Positions 40,228 to 51,450 of a stretch of 64,000 bases of DNA are shown here, one piece after another. The number at the start of each line of letters is the position of its first letter. Position 1 is the stretch's first letter. Source of the stretch: Gentiana macrophylla. Taxonomy: Eukaryota; Streptophyta; Magnoliopsida; Gentianales; Gentianaceae. The notes under the pieces were generated by a model, which was not told the origin of the DNA, ran no database searches, and was given only the letters and a program-made list of their open reading frames with translations. A program made the translations under genes and the position numbers. Location of the stretch: positions 94,442,316 to 94,506,315 of the forward strand of contig CM047810.1 of the NCBI GenBank assembly GCA_026214975.1. Reading direction: 5' to 3'.

Positions 40228-41454
40228 TTAAAACTTCATGACCGTCTTATGATCATTGTGAGAAGTGGCTTGAGCCTCCACCCATTTCGATACATAATCC
40301 ACGCAGACTAAGATGTATTTATTTCCACAAGATGATGGGAATGGTCCCATAAAATCGATGCCCCATACATCAAAGACTTCACATTCTAGGATGGGTTTCA
40401 ATGGCATGTCGAAACGCCTTGTTAAAGTTCCGGTTCTTTGACACCTATCACAAGCTTTGCAGAAAGCTTCTGTATCTTTAAAGATCGTGGGCCAATAGAA
40501 GCCGGATTGAAAGATCTTTGCAACGGTTTTCCAAGGTCCAAAATGACCGCCAGTGGGTCCACTGTGGCATTGCTCAATAATATCACGTTGCTCGGATTCT
40601 GGAACACATCTTCTCAGCAAACCATCTTTACAAATCTTGAAGAGGTAAGGTTCATCCCAAACGAATGTTTTCATATCCGAGAAAAATTTCTTCTTCTCCT
40701 GATAAGACAATTCTGGATCTAGATACTGGGAATGTAAGAAGTTGACGATAGAAGCATACCAAGGATTTTTAGGAGTGCACTTGTCTAGATGCATAACATT
40801 CTGGAGAGGAAGGTAAAGGTCTATCCCTTCAGGTTCTTTCACTTCTTCATCCTTCATTCTAGACATATGATCATCTACTTTGTTTCCACCTTCCTTACCA
40901 GTCAGGAGATCAACCTCCCGTCTTCCACTAAATTCTTTATTTCTCAGGGGATCAGCCACCTGAGTACTCTCATCCAGAACAGGGAAACCACTAAGTTGAG
41001 TGTCGGACCTTACATTCATAGCACTAGCCTCTTCTCCACCATTGTATGTGGATGCATAGTTAGATTGAAGTGGATTCTCATAGCTTGCATCATAATTGCT
41101 ATTAGTATTCCATTGGTGGGGTGAATTACCTCCACTGCACTGAGCCTCATAATGGTTTCCACCACAATACGAACATCTCACTTGAACGTTATTAAGTCCA
41201 TGTCCATAAGAATTCTCATCAGTTGAGGGTATACGAGCATCGGATCCAAAGACAGATGAACTTGACACTTCTACTTTTGGGGGACCACTGAATTGAATGC
41301 CGGATCCTAAGTTCATGGCATTGTCCTCTTCGCTATCATAAGGAAATGTGGGAGCTAGGTCAATGCCTAAGTCTTGAGCCATTTCCCCGATTCGTCTCTC
41401 AATACTCTTGTATGTGCTCATCAGGAGTTGGATGTTTTTATTTTGCTCCTCCAA
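40228..41454 (-). CDS. Gag tail fused to RNase H end and integrase (408 codons)
   Basis: A single long open frame. It starts in a gag-like Gln-rich region ([17 protein letters not shown]), has a second zinc knuckle-like [13 protein letters not shown] near residues 94-106, and around residues 190-215 passes into the tail of RNase H ([12 protein letters not shown], cf. DHLSRL) and then integrase: zinc-binding [11 protein letters not shown] and [11 protein letters not shown], and the core GIDFMGPF with the first catalytic Asp. Protease, RT and the rest of RNase H are missing, cleanly and in frame. The frame ends in the integrase core ([15 protein letters not shown]), before the second catalytic Asp. 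It begins just inside the insertion site of the SIRE-like element (41541). Whether it is translated is not known. Confidence 0.85.
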   Translation of the reverse strand: MEEQNKNIQLLMSTYKSIERRIGEMAQDLGIDLAPTFPYDSEEDNAMNLGSGIQFSGPPKVEVSSSSVFGSDARIPSTDENSYGHGLNNVQVRCSYCGGNHYEAQCSGGNSPHQWNTNSNYDASYENPLQSNYASTYNGGEEASAMNVRSDTQLSGFPVLDESTQVADPLRNKEFSGRREVDLLTGKEGGNKVDDHMSRMKDEEVKEPEGIDLYLPLQNVMHLDKCTPKNPWYASIVNFLHSQYLDPELSYQEKKKFFSDMKTFVWDEPYLFKICKDGLLRRCVPESEQRDIIEQCHSGPTGGHFGPWKTVAKIFQSGFYWPTIFKDTEAFCKACDRCQRTGTLTRRFDMPLKPILECEVFDVWGIDFMGPFPSSCGNKYILVCVDYVSKWVEAQATSHNDHKTVMKF

Positions 41455-41541
41455 TTTAGCTTCAAGATCGTCCGATTGAGAGGGGCCTTGATAGTTTCGA
41501 AAGTTCTGTGGGGAAAGATTGGCTAGACTCGACTTTGAAAC

Positions 41542-43355
41542 TGCTGGTCCCTTGGAAAGGCTTGGATAAGTTTAGAGGGGGGTGAATAAAATTATCACTA
41601 AAAACTCGGAGTTAAAACAAACTCAAGAGGTTTCAAAGAAAGTTATCGATGTCTCAAGAGATCACGATGATTCAAGAGAGTGCTAATGTCTTAGTAGCCT
41701 AATGACTCAAGTTTCATCGAATATGTTGCAAATGAAATATAAGAGTATAAGCCTTTTTAAATATGTTGTTCTTGTGTTAAACCAAGTATTGATACTCAGT
41801 AGTGACTTGTGTGTATGTGAGTCCAGTATGAATGAGTGAATATAATAAAGAATAAAATGCACTAAGTAAATAAGACACAGAATTTTTATAGTGGTTCCAG
41901 GTGGTGTAATCCTTTCAGTCCACTCTTCTCCTGTGGCGTTGGAGGAAATTCACTAGAGATCTTTGATGTAGCTGTTACAAAGATTCCTAAGTTGTTTGTC
42001 CTTCACCAATGACTATGGCTTCACAAACTACAAGAAACTTGAATAAGGTGGTATTGCTTCTCCAAGCTTCTCCACTGGTCCTTCAAGGGTAGAATTGCCT
42101 CTTCACCAGCTCCACCACAAACACAGTCCTTCACACTCCAAAGTGCTTCACTGCTCTAGTAGCAGATAGTAAAAACAAGATTTGAATCAACTAAGTGATT
42201 CTGTCTTCAGCAGCTTGATCAGTAGGGATGATCAGCAGCCTCAGGAACTTCAAGTGATTGACTTGATGTAACTTGATAGCTTATGTCTTGTTACACTTGA
42301 AGTTAATTCTAGATCTTGCAATTTCAGCTTCAGCAGAGTATTGTTCTTGATTTAAGTTCAGCAGGGTATGCAACACTCTATAAATTTCTTGATCTTTATG
42401 TTGAAGAGCTTTCCTTTTAATTTGATCTTCAAGGATTTTCCTTTCGTATTTTTCTATTTTATTTCTTCTTATTCTCCTCTCTATAACTGATCAGGAGTCT
42501 TATATTTATAGTCTCCAGTCCTTGAAAATAGCCGTTGCTTTTGTCCTTTATGGCTTTTGATGGATGACAACTGAATCCTGGCATCGACATCACACCGCTT
42601 TTGTCGACTTTCCAGTCGTTCCATTTGACTTCGAATTTCTCCAACGTCTCTTTAATCTCAGCCATTCATCCTAAAAAGTAGTTAAAAGTCTCTTTCCATC
42701 GAATCTTGATCGATAATGTATCTCGCACTATATCAGAGTGTAATACAAGGTCCTGCCGAGGTCGATTAATTTATCTCCATTAATATATGATAAATCACAT
42801 ATTAATCTTTTATATCTAACTTTATTTGATTAAGTTAGATAACACCATTTCATTTTATAACTAAGTTCCAGCTTCTTCAATCAACTTTTAGGAACTCGAC
42901 CTTCATCCATAGGTATATGTGATCAATTTAGGTCACCACAAACTTGCCTAAATTTAAATCACATATCCTTATCCTTAGTTACTAAGTTTGGATCCTTAGC
43001 CTTCAATAACTAAGTTTGAAACCTTAGCCTTCAATTCTCAAGCATCTGCTTGGGTCCCTACGAAGTCTCATCGACCTCTCAAGAGTCTCACGGGTTAAGT
43101 CTCACGACCTGCATATCTTCATCGACCTGCATGAAGTTCACTGACTCTACTCTGGTCTTCCAAGACAAAGGCTTGTTTGATCAAACCTATACAAGGATCA
43201 AACTCTAGTAAAACCTATACATCATATCTAGATATCTTTTGCCTTTGCATACTATAACAAACTAGTAAGACACTCATCACCAAAACCTCGAGGATTGTTA
43301 AAAGGATGTACAACAATTCTTCATAAAATTCTTTTTATTAAACATTTGTCCAACA
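41542..43355 (-). repeat. SIRE-like 3' LTR
   Basis: 1814 bp, partner of 48609-50421. The two differ by scattered substitutions and small indels rather than by large blocks. Downstream (minus-strand upstream) is the purine tract at 43356-43375. Confidence 0.93.
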
Positions 43356-46300
43356 ATTTCCCCCTTTTTGGTGATGATGTCAATACCCTCACTTACAGCA
43401 AAGCAAAAAGAGTAAAAGCAAAAATAGAACAATCTAGATCAATACTCATTAAAATCGCTTGTTCAATTAATCTGATCTAGATGCAGCATGGGTAGATTTT
43501 CTCATTTTATAAGTCTCCTTCAGCATTTCTTCATATATTTGTCTCCCATTGTTTCTTTGCAAGAATCCTAGCTACCTCATTTGCTTCTGCCTACCTCATT
43601 TGCTTCTGTTGTATTCCCTTCTTCCCCCTTATTGACATTATCAACAAAATGGGACAGCATACCAAATGCAATCTTCTGTGTAATTATCTTCTTCCCCCTT
43701 TCCCCCTTTGATACTACCCTTGTATCAACTGCAATAAATCTTGAATGCAGGGTCTACTCCAGTAGGTTGATCCTCTTAGTGACTTTAGGATCTAATACAA
43801 GAGTTGAAGTGCGAGAGTGTGCTCACTGGTCTAGGGATTTCACCAAGCTTGTCAAGTTTTTGATGAATGGATGTCAACTGATCTTTCAAAACTTATCTTT
43901 CAATGCATTTCCTCGCTTGATTCCCCTCATATCTAGTATTAAATCATTTACAAAGATTTTGAGTAGATATGAAATTTGAAGCAAATCAGACGCTAGATTG
44001 TCTTTTTTTCCTTCACCGAGCCAATAGCTTCTTCAAATCTTTGTACTTGTCTATCCAAATTAGTTCTTAATCGTTGCATATCATGCCTCACAAATCCTTA
44101 ACTCATTTAATTCTTCTACTGGTATCTTGACATGCTTATTCTTTTACCAAGAGCCTCATCAAACAGGCTCCACTACTGCTGGCCTCGGTCTTCTAGTTCC
44201 AACCTTTGTTCAGTTCTGTTTGAGACTCGGATGCCCGAACCATCATTTCACTTCTATGATATATCATGGTTTGGTCCTTTGTGGTAATAACAGCAGCTTC
44301 AGCAACTTGATTAACCACTTTTTGAACTTCAAAGTGACTTGATCAAGAAGAACACCATCACTAGATACTGGAGTCTCAACATCTTCATTTTCTTCTTCAC
44401 ATATCCCGTCCAACATTTGTCCTACAATAATTTGAGGGACAAATTCATCTCCAAAGCAGAGATTGGTAACAACTTGTGCAAGTTTTCCGCTTTGTGTGTT
44501 CATGTTCTTTGGTTTCTCGTATCAAGAGATTCTTTGTCAAGATTCTTACCTTGTCGACCTAACGATCTACGAGAGATTTCTCAACTTCTTTCAATGATCC
44601 TCCAACAGAATATTTGTTTCTCCAACAGAATTCCACTTCCTTCTCCTCGGAAAACCGATCCATCATCATTATCATCATCGAATCGAGGAGTCATCATTAT
44701 CATCAGTCCAGATGAATTTTTGAAGTGAATGTTGTTGTTCTTTCTCTTTTCATCCAAGAGATCCATCGCCTTGTTTGTAGAAGGGTGGTGTCCAACAATT
44801 CATTTAGATTTTCTACACCCGGTGATCAAAAGCCCAATGTTCAAAATCATCAAAGACTCAAGAAATGGCTTTTGTTTTCGATACAAACCAAATTTCCAAG
44901 CAAAGTAATCACCGATTAATCAGATGTCTGGATTTACCTTTTCTTTTTCTTCTTTACCCTTTCCATCTTCTCATAAGGCATCCAAAACTCGTTTTCTTTG
45001 AAGTTGGTTGATCAAACTGGTGATCCAATAGCTCTTCATCCAGATATTTAGTGAATTCCATCTCTGTGTCTATCTCAAGGGAATCTTCCCCGCAGCAATT
45101 CATGAATTTTCATCTCATCTTCTTCAATAAAATTTTCTTCCCGAATTGCATGCTCATCGCCAGGATATCACAGAGGTATTCCCCGAAATCTTGCTTCTTC
45201 TTCTTCGGTGCTTCAAAGATCTACAAATTGCCTCTTCCATTAGCACGCTTGTTTCATCTACAACTTCTTTTTTTCGCTACATGAGAACTGCTCAAGTTCT
45301 CTTTGTTTTATGAGAGTTCTCAACACTTTTCCCTTTCCATGTTTCATCTTTCTTAATGCTTCTTTCATCCTCTTGGACAAGGGTTGCTCATCTTCATTAA
45401 TTTCAGAGCTTTTTCTCTTCTTGGACTTAGTAAACTTTGCTCCCATTTCAAAGAGGAGATACAAGAACCTTTTCTCTGCTTTTCTTTCACTGGTGCAGCT
45501 TTAGTAGTTAAGGATTTACTTATTTCAACAATTATCTTCTTTTTCCTTTTCTTTCTTACACTTCCTGCAACAGCAGCAGGTTGTCCAAAAACAATAACTT
45601 TTCTCTTCTTCTTTTTCTCTCTTTCTTTTGGTTCAAAGAGACTTCACTTTCTCGACATAAATACGATCTACCCCAATACTACCATCATTATAATCATCAC
45701 TGTCTGAATCTTCATACACTTCCAACTCTGGAATAACTGTTGTAATCTCTGCCTTGTACCTTGACTTGTTGATATCTTTTGGTGTAACATCGTATAGCAA
45801 GATGATTCAAAATGGATCGCACCAACAATCCCAAAGGCTTTGTCTTGGTTCTTCTTACTCCATTTTTATCTTCCAAAAGACTTTTCTTAAATAATAGATG
45901 AGATAACCAAATTTACCAAACCTTCTCGCTTTGCAAATGATTGTCATCAAATCTATTTTGGATCCACTCAAAGTGTATCCAAACTACCACCGAATCCCAA
46001 AATGTTCTTTGCAAGAATCTTGCTCAAAAGTTTATATTCCAACCTTATGTGTCCGACATTTATGCTTGGAGTGGAGGGATGGTATTGTTTATTTTATTTG
46101 ATCCACAAATTCCACTCTTTCAGCCTCTCGCACTTTCGGATGCCTGTGAGCATTGTTGGCCGGTCCAAAACCATAAATCTCTCTTAAGGTATTTGAATCA
46201 ACCCTCGAAGGTGTTGTTGTTGATGATTGTCTCAAAACTATCATCATCTTCCTCATCTATCTTCATGTTCTTCCAAAACTCAAGAACATTTACAAAAGAT

Positions 46301-47010
46301 ATCGCTTTCTAGACGATTGTTGAGTGCCTTTTCTAAACCAGGTATTCTCTTGATTCTTCGCCCTATGTTGATGGACAACTTAGTCAATCCACAATTTGAA
46401 ACATAACTCGGCAACGCTTTGATCTGGTTCCAATTTGAACTTTGTCTCGCCATTGACCTACTTCTCGAAAGATATGTTGAGATAAATAATTTGAGACTAA
46501 AGGATTAGAGATTTTGCTCACACGGTGAAAAGACATAAAAGATATAGATCGATGAATCTTGGTGTAGATGTATAAGCTAGTTAGTTGAATGTCGAAAAGC
46601 CATCGCTTCACATCGTGTGCAATAAACCACAATTTGAATTGGGTTTTGTGAGATTCCGACACGTGGCCCATCAACTAACTTCATGACTTTTGTAACCGTC
46701 CGATCCACTAACTATGGTCATAAAGATCATTTTGGCGCGAAATAAGATTAACCATTGAAATGATTTGACCAAGAGACTTTATTGAAGAGATCGATGTACT
46801 TCTTCAGTAGATTGATTTCTCAGTAGGGTCTGAGATAATTGAATGCCTTCACAGATAGCCGACAAAGGAGATCCTCAAGAAAGTTGTCGACATGAGCTTA
46901 AGCAGATCAGCCGATTCGACAATCTTCCAATCAAGACAAGGAATAATTTTCATGGCAACTTCATTTGTTCAAATGACCAAATTCTCATCCTTAACTTAAC
47001 TTTTGATTGA
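43356..47010 (-). pseudogene. Interior of the SIRE-like element: plant transposon-protein-like region, broken
   Basis: On the minus strand between about 45780 and 46330 I read traces of EYKLLSKI..KNILGFGGS, then a block RRFGKFGYLIYYLRK, then PKDINKSRYKAEIT, each in a broken frame. They resemble the 'putative plant transposon protein' domain of unknown function that occurs in nonautonomous gag-type elements. Around 44264-45464 are Lys/Glu-rich short frames (e.g. KKRKSSEINEDEQPLSKRMKE). There is no RT, integrase or RNase H motif here. The assignment is by resemblance only. Confidence 0.5.
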
Positions 47011-47700
47011 TCACCACCGCTGAGCATCAAATAAGCCGCAAAACAAAATCAATGATTTTTGGGTACCCATATCTCGTTTGGGTCCTTGATTGTTAGTGGC
47101 AAGTATGATTCTTGGTAGGTTTCCATAAGGTCTCCTTTTGAAAGTATCATACTTGGATTCATATGTGTACTCTACACTTCCATAGAATTTGTTGATAGGT
47201 TGTGTAGTAGTTACATGTGTTCTCTGGCTTTTTGGTCTGTAAATCTTCTTTGAATGATTTTGCTTGATAGAAGTAGATGCATAATCATTATAGTGCTGTT
47301 GGTTGTATACAGCTCTATATTGAGGAGTCTGCTGAGGTCTCTGCTGAGGATTTGTATAAGACCTCTGCTGAGTCCTCTGCTGAATCCTAGCATTATGATT
47401 ATGCTTCTTATTTCTAGCAATTGGAGCAGGAATATTCCAGTCTTCATCAGTGGGAAATAATCTACCTTTCCCCCTATGATAAGTATCCCTAGAATGATCA
47501 CCATTTCTGGATTTTGGATACTTGTTCTTGGAATATTTCTGACCATTCCTTTGTGGTCCAGCAGACTTGGTAATAGATCTGCTATCAGCAGGTCTAGAAG
47601 ATACAACATTTTTCTTTTTGGACGTATTTCTTTTTATGGATGCTGTATTCTTCTTTGACTTGTGATTGGGCCTCTTGGAATTCTTCTCAGTGGACTTCAC
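47011..47700 (-). CDS. Basic, Gln/Tyr-rich gag-like protein of the SIRE-like element (229 codons)
   Basis: A single open frame. The N-terminal 55 residues are very basic (KKNTASIKRNTSKKKNVV); the middle (about residues 105-170) is Gln/Arg/Tyr-rich with repeats of QQR and PQQ, and the end carries NNQGPKRDMGTQKSL, which resembles the gag/pol junction 'GPK..WVPK' of SIRE-lineage elements but altered. Such basic, low-complexity regions bind nucleic acid. There is no zinc knuckle and no protease. It follows the coiled-coil frames upstream on the same strand and is the longest frame in the element. Confidence 0.65.
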   Translation of the reverse strand: MKSTEKNSKRPNHKSKKNTASIKRNTSKKKNVVSSRPADSRSITKSAGPQRNGQKYSKNKYPKSRNGDHSRDTYHRGKGRLFPTDEDWNIPAPIARNKKHNHNARIQQRTQQRSYTNPQQRPQQTPQYRAVYNQQHYNDYASTSIKQNHSKKIYRPKSQRTHVTTTQPINKFYGSVEYTYESKYDTFKRRPYGNLPRIILATNNQGPKRDMGTQKSLILFCGLFDAQRW

Positions 47701-47967
47701 CGCTTCAAAGAACCCTTTTGGAATTGGATTTTGTGGTGTATAAACTTAGGACCAATCCTCGTACTCAGTTCAAGACTTTACTGGATCCATCCCTCTTGGA
47801 TTGTTGAGTTTCAAATCCTAGGCCTGTTCTATCTCCATATGGCTTGCCAGATTTGAATGCAATGAAAGAAGAAGATGGTTCAAGAGACTCAAATTTGCCA
47901 TCGATGATTCAAGAGACTTGTGCCGATTCTTTTCAATCATCTTTTCTTTCCTTTGAGATTATTCAAT

Positions 47968-48557
47968 TCAAACTTTCAACCTTTCATTTTTCGATTGTAA
48001 AGCCTCCTTGCTTGCCTTCACAATCTCATATTCTGATTGTATTTTCCTTAGTTCATTAAGAATGGCATCCAAGGTTTCTTCATTATCAAGCAATTTAGGG
48101 GTTGAACCACAGGTGGATTCGTAATCATTATCGTGGGACGTATTGATGTAAATAGAATTAGCTACATTTTTCTGTTTCATCATTATTTGTCGAGAGAGTG
48201 TGGTTCTTAATTTCAAAGCAAAGACTATACTCTTGTTGCTTTATTTTATCTTCAATGTAATCACTACTAGTATCAATTCCTTTTCGCTTCATCCGAGAGA
48301 TCACTTAGTGAAGGAAATCCTTTGGATTGATCATCATATGTGTTGAGGTTGATTTGCACATCATCATTGAATTGAGGTTCGATTTGTGTGAGAACTTGTA
48401 AGATCGAACCTCTCATGTATTTGATCCCGAAAGTCGATGCAATGTTTTGTAGATATTCATCCACCTGGATAGTTAAGCCAACTTCTAATTCTAGATGTAT
48501 CCATGATGCAAACTTTTGAAAAGTGATGTTTTGAAAGAATTTAAAAGACTTTATCAA
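47968..48557 (-). pseudogene. SIRE-like gag N-terminal fragments
   Basis: Two frames, 48273-48557 (94 codons; ...FQKFASWIHLELEVGLTIQVDEYLQNIASTFG) and 47968-48216 (82 codons, ending ETLDAILNELRKIQSEYEIVK then KEALQSKNERLKV). The second has heptad spacing and probably forms a coiled coil. They start about 50 bases after the PBS, where gag is expected in a copia element. The region between them and the basic ORF contains stops, so the gag is broken. No capsid domain could be named with certainty. Confidence 0.55.
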
Positions 48558-48608
48558 AGCACAACAACTGGATAACTTCGTAATGTAAATTCCCGCCTCG
48601 ATACCAAT

Positions 48609-50421
48609 TGTTGGTCCCTTGGAAAGGCTTGGATAAGTTTAGAGGGGGTGAATAAACTTATCACTAAAAACTCGGAGTTAAAACAAACTCGTAGGTTTCA
48701 AAGAGTTATCGATGTCTCAAGAGATCATCGATGATTCAAGAGAGTGCTAATGTCTTAGTAGCCTAATGACTCAAGTTTCATCAATATGTTGCAAAGCGGA
48801 AATATAAGAGTATAAGCCTTTTAAATATGTTGTGCTTGTGTTAAACCAAGTATTGGATACTCAAGAGTGACTTGTGTGTATGTGAGTCCAGATGAAAGAG
48901 TGAATATAATAAAGAATAAAATGCACTAAGTAAATAAGACACGTAATTTTTATAGTGGTTCCTGTGGTGTAATCCTCGTCACCCACTCTTCTCCCGTGGT
49001 GTTGGAGGAAATTCACTAGAGATCTTTGATGTAGTCAATTATAAAGATTCCTAAGTTGTTTGTCCTTCACCAATGACTATGGCTTCACAAACTACAAGAA
49101 ACTTGAATAAGGTGGTATTGCTTCTCCAAGCTTCTCCACCGGTCCTTCAAGGGTAGAATTGCCTCTTCACCACTCCACCACAAACACAAATCCTTCACAC
49201 TCCAAAGTGCTTCACCGCTCTAGTAGCAGATAGTAAAAACAAGATTTGAATCAACTATGATTCTCGTCTTCAGCAGCCTTGATCAAGACGGATGATCAAG
49301 CAGCCTCTCAGAACTTCAAGTGATTGACTTGATGTAACTTGATAGCTTATGTCTTGTTACACTTGAAGTTAATTCTAGATCTTGCAATTTCAAATTTCAA
49401 AGCAGAGTATTGTTCTTGATTTAAGTTCAACAGGTATGCAACACTCTATAAATTTCTTGATCTTTATGTTGAAGAGCTTTCTTTTAATTTGATCTTCAAG
49501 GATTTTCCTTTCGTATTTTTCTATTTTATTTCTTCTTATTCTCCTCTCTATAACTGATCAGAGTCTTATATTTATAGTCTCCAATCCTTGAAAATAGCCG
49601 TTGCTTTTGTCCTTTATGGCTTCGATGGATGACAATCGAATCCGGCATCGACATCGCTACCGCTTTTTGTCGACTTTCCAGTCGCTCCATTTGACTTCCG
49701 AATTTCTCCAACGCCTCTTTAATCTCACCATTCATCCTAAAAAGTAGTTAAAAGTCTCTTTCCATCGAATCTTGATCGATAATGTATTCGCATTTATCGC
49801 CAGAGTGTAATACAAGGTCCGCCGAGGTCGATTAATTTATCTCCATTAATATATGATAAATCACATATTAATCTTTTATATCTAACTTTATTTGATTAAG
49901 TTAGATAACACCATTTCATTTTATAACTAAGTTCCAGCTTCTTCAATCAACTTTTGTGAACTCGCATCTTCATCCATAGGTATATGTGATCAATTTAGGT
50001 CACCACAAACTTGCCTAAATTTAAATCACATATCCTTATCCTTAGTTACTAAGTTTGGATCCTTAGCCTTCAATAACTAAGTTTGAAACCTTAGCCTTCA
50101 ATTCTCAAGCATCCTGCTGGTCCCTACTAAGTCTCATCGACCTCTCAAAGAGTCTCTTTGGTTAAGTTTGTCGACCTGCATACCATCGACCTATGAAGTC
50201 TCATGACTCTACTCAAAGTGGACTTCAAGATGCTGATGCTTGTTTGATCAAACCTATACAAGGATCAAACTCTAGTAAAACCTATACATCATATCTAGAT
50301 ATCTTTTTGCCTTTGCATACTATAACAGCTAGTAAGACACTCATCACCAAAACCTGAGGATTGTTAAAAGGATGTACAACAATTCTTCATAAAATTCTTT
50401 TTATTAAACATTTGTCCAACA
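48609..50421 (-). repeat. SIRE-like 5' LTR
   Basis: 1813 bp, minus-strand TGTTGGACAAATG...GGGACCAACA, followed by the PBS ATTGGTATCGAGG (48596-48608). Outer flank GAAAC (50422-50426) equals the flank at 41537-41541. Confidence 0.93.
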
Positions 50422-50426
50422 GAAAC

Positions 50427-50865
50427 CTAGGATCGGGACTGTTCTGATTGAACCACTGATATTGATTGGAAAAATTAATATTTTGGTTCTGACTGAAGTT
50501 CGGGTTTTGATAGAAATTCGGATTCTGAGAACTGAAACCCTGGTTCTGAAAATTGCTTTGGCCAGAGAACTGATTATTAAATCTCTCGATATGCCGCCAC
50601 GTAAAGCATTTACTTCATCGTTCTGTCCATTCATGGGACAGGACCGAGCAGTGTGTCCCACGTTGTCACAATTCTGACATGTGACTAGATTGAAATTTCC
50701 CTGATTCTGGAAAGAATTGACTCGATACGCAGGAGGGGAAAGAAATTGACACTCGCCAACAACATGGCAAAGTCGACAACATCTTTCCACGTAATGTAAC
50801 TTGTGAGTTACGTGGAAAAGACGGGTCCGATTCATAGGATTAAGCGACCTTTGAAGAGTCGCCAT
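50427..50865 (-). pseudogene. Athila-derived gag nucleocapsid fragment, cut by the SIRE-like insertion
   Basis: A frame from ATG 50865 to the insertion point. It has CQNCDNVGHTARSCP (CX2CX4HX4C zinc knuckle) preceded by a Cys/His cluster (RCCRLCHVVGECQF) that is a degenerate knuckle. The capsid part of gag is not found between it and the 5' LTR. On the other side of the insertion the gag continues at 41541 and leads into the 408-codon frame. Confidence 0.82.
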
Positions 50866-51450
50866 CTTCGCTTCAAAGATGGCATGCTCGATCTTGCATA
50901 ATCCTAGTTGATGACAATATTTTTTATTTATTATTATTTTTTATTTGTATTTTTATTTTTATTTTTTAGAAAATATAAAGAAAAAGAAAAATAAACGGAA
51001 ACAGAAACAGAAATCTACCTACGAAAAATTTAAAACAGAAAAATAGAAAACGAAAAAAGGGAGAAAAACGTGTTGAAATCTTCTGAGCCCAAAATGGAAG
51101 GGAAAACTGTGGATTTTGACCTCGAAAACGGTGTTGAACGGCCTATTTCCATTCACCACGTTGTCGGCGTCGGAACGAGCTTTCCGAATTGGGGTCCTGC
51201 GCGCCAAACGGACACTCGAGCCGAAAGTTACGGCCAAAATACTAACGAGTGCTAAAACGATCCCTTTTATCCAAAAGTTCGACCGCTAAAAACGTGGAGT
51301 CAGATAATTCAACCTCAGATGTCCCCGAATCAATGTAGAAACTAGAAAGGATAGAAACAAAAACCTATCTACGAAAAATTCGTAACAAAAACAGAAAAAT
51401 TAATAGAAACTAGACAACCGCATCGATTCCTCGCAACGGCGCCAAAAACT
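50866..51450 (-). other. Leader and PBS of the Athila-derived element
   Basis: Non-coding apart from short chance frames. The PBS lies at about 51426-51448 on the minus strand (tggcgccgttgcgaggaatc), two to five bases inside the 5' LTR. The leader has A-rich stretches and tttcgtaggtag repeats at about 51014 and 51365. Confidence 0.8.

Larger units (their letters stand above)
41542..50421 (-). mobile_element. SIRE-like copia-type LTR element, nonautonomous, nested in the Athila-derived element
   Basis: LTRs 41542-43355 (1814 bp, 3' LTR) and 48609-50421 (1813 bp, 5' LTR) are direct repeats; on the minus strand they start TGTTGGACAAATG and end GGGACCAACA (first base of one LTR's end mutated). 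GAAAC flanks both sides (41537-41541 and 50422-50426): a perfect 5-bp target duplication. On the minus strand a PBS-like TTGGTATCGAGG follows the 5' LTR, and a purine tract (aaaaagggggaaatt) precedes the 3' LTR, both usual in SIRE-lineage copia. The 5.25-kb interior shows gag-like and spacer domains but no protease, integrase, RT or RNase H. It is therefore a large nonautonomous derivative. Confidence 0.92.

Noticed and set aside
43581..45707. Several plus-strand frames of 100-130 codons inside the SIRE-like element
   Set aside because: They are antisense to the element, Ser/Leu/Phe-rich, and overlap its minus-strand traces; treated as shadows.
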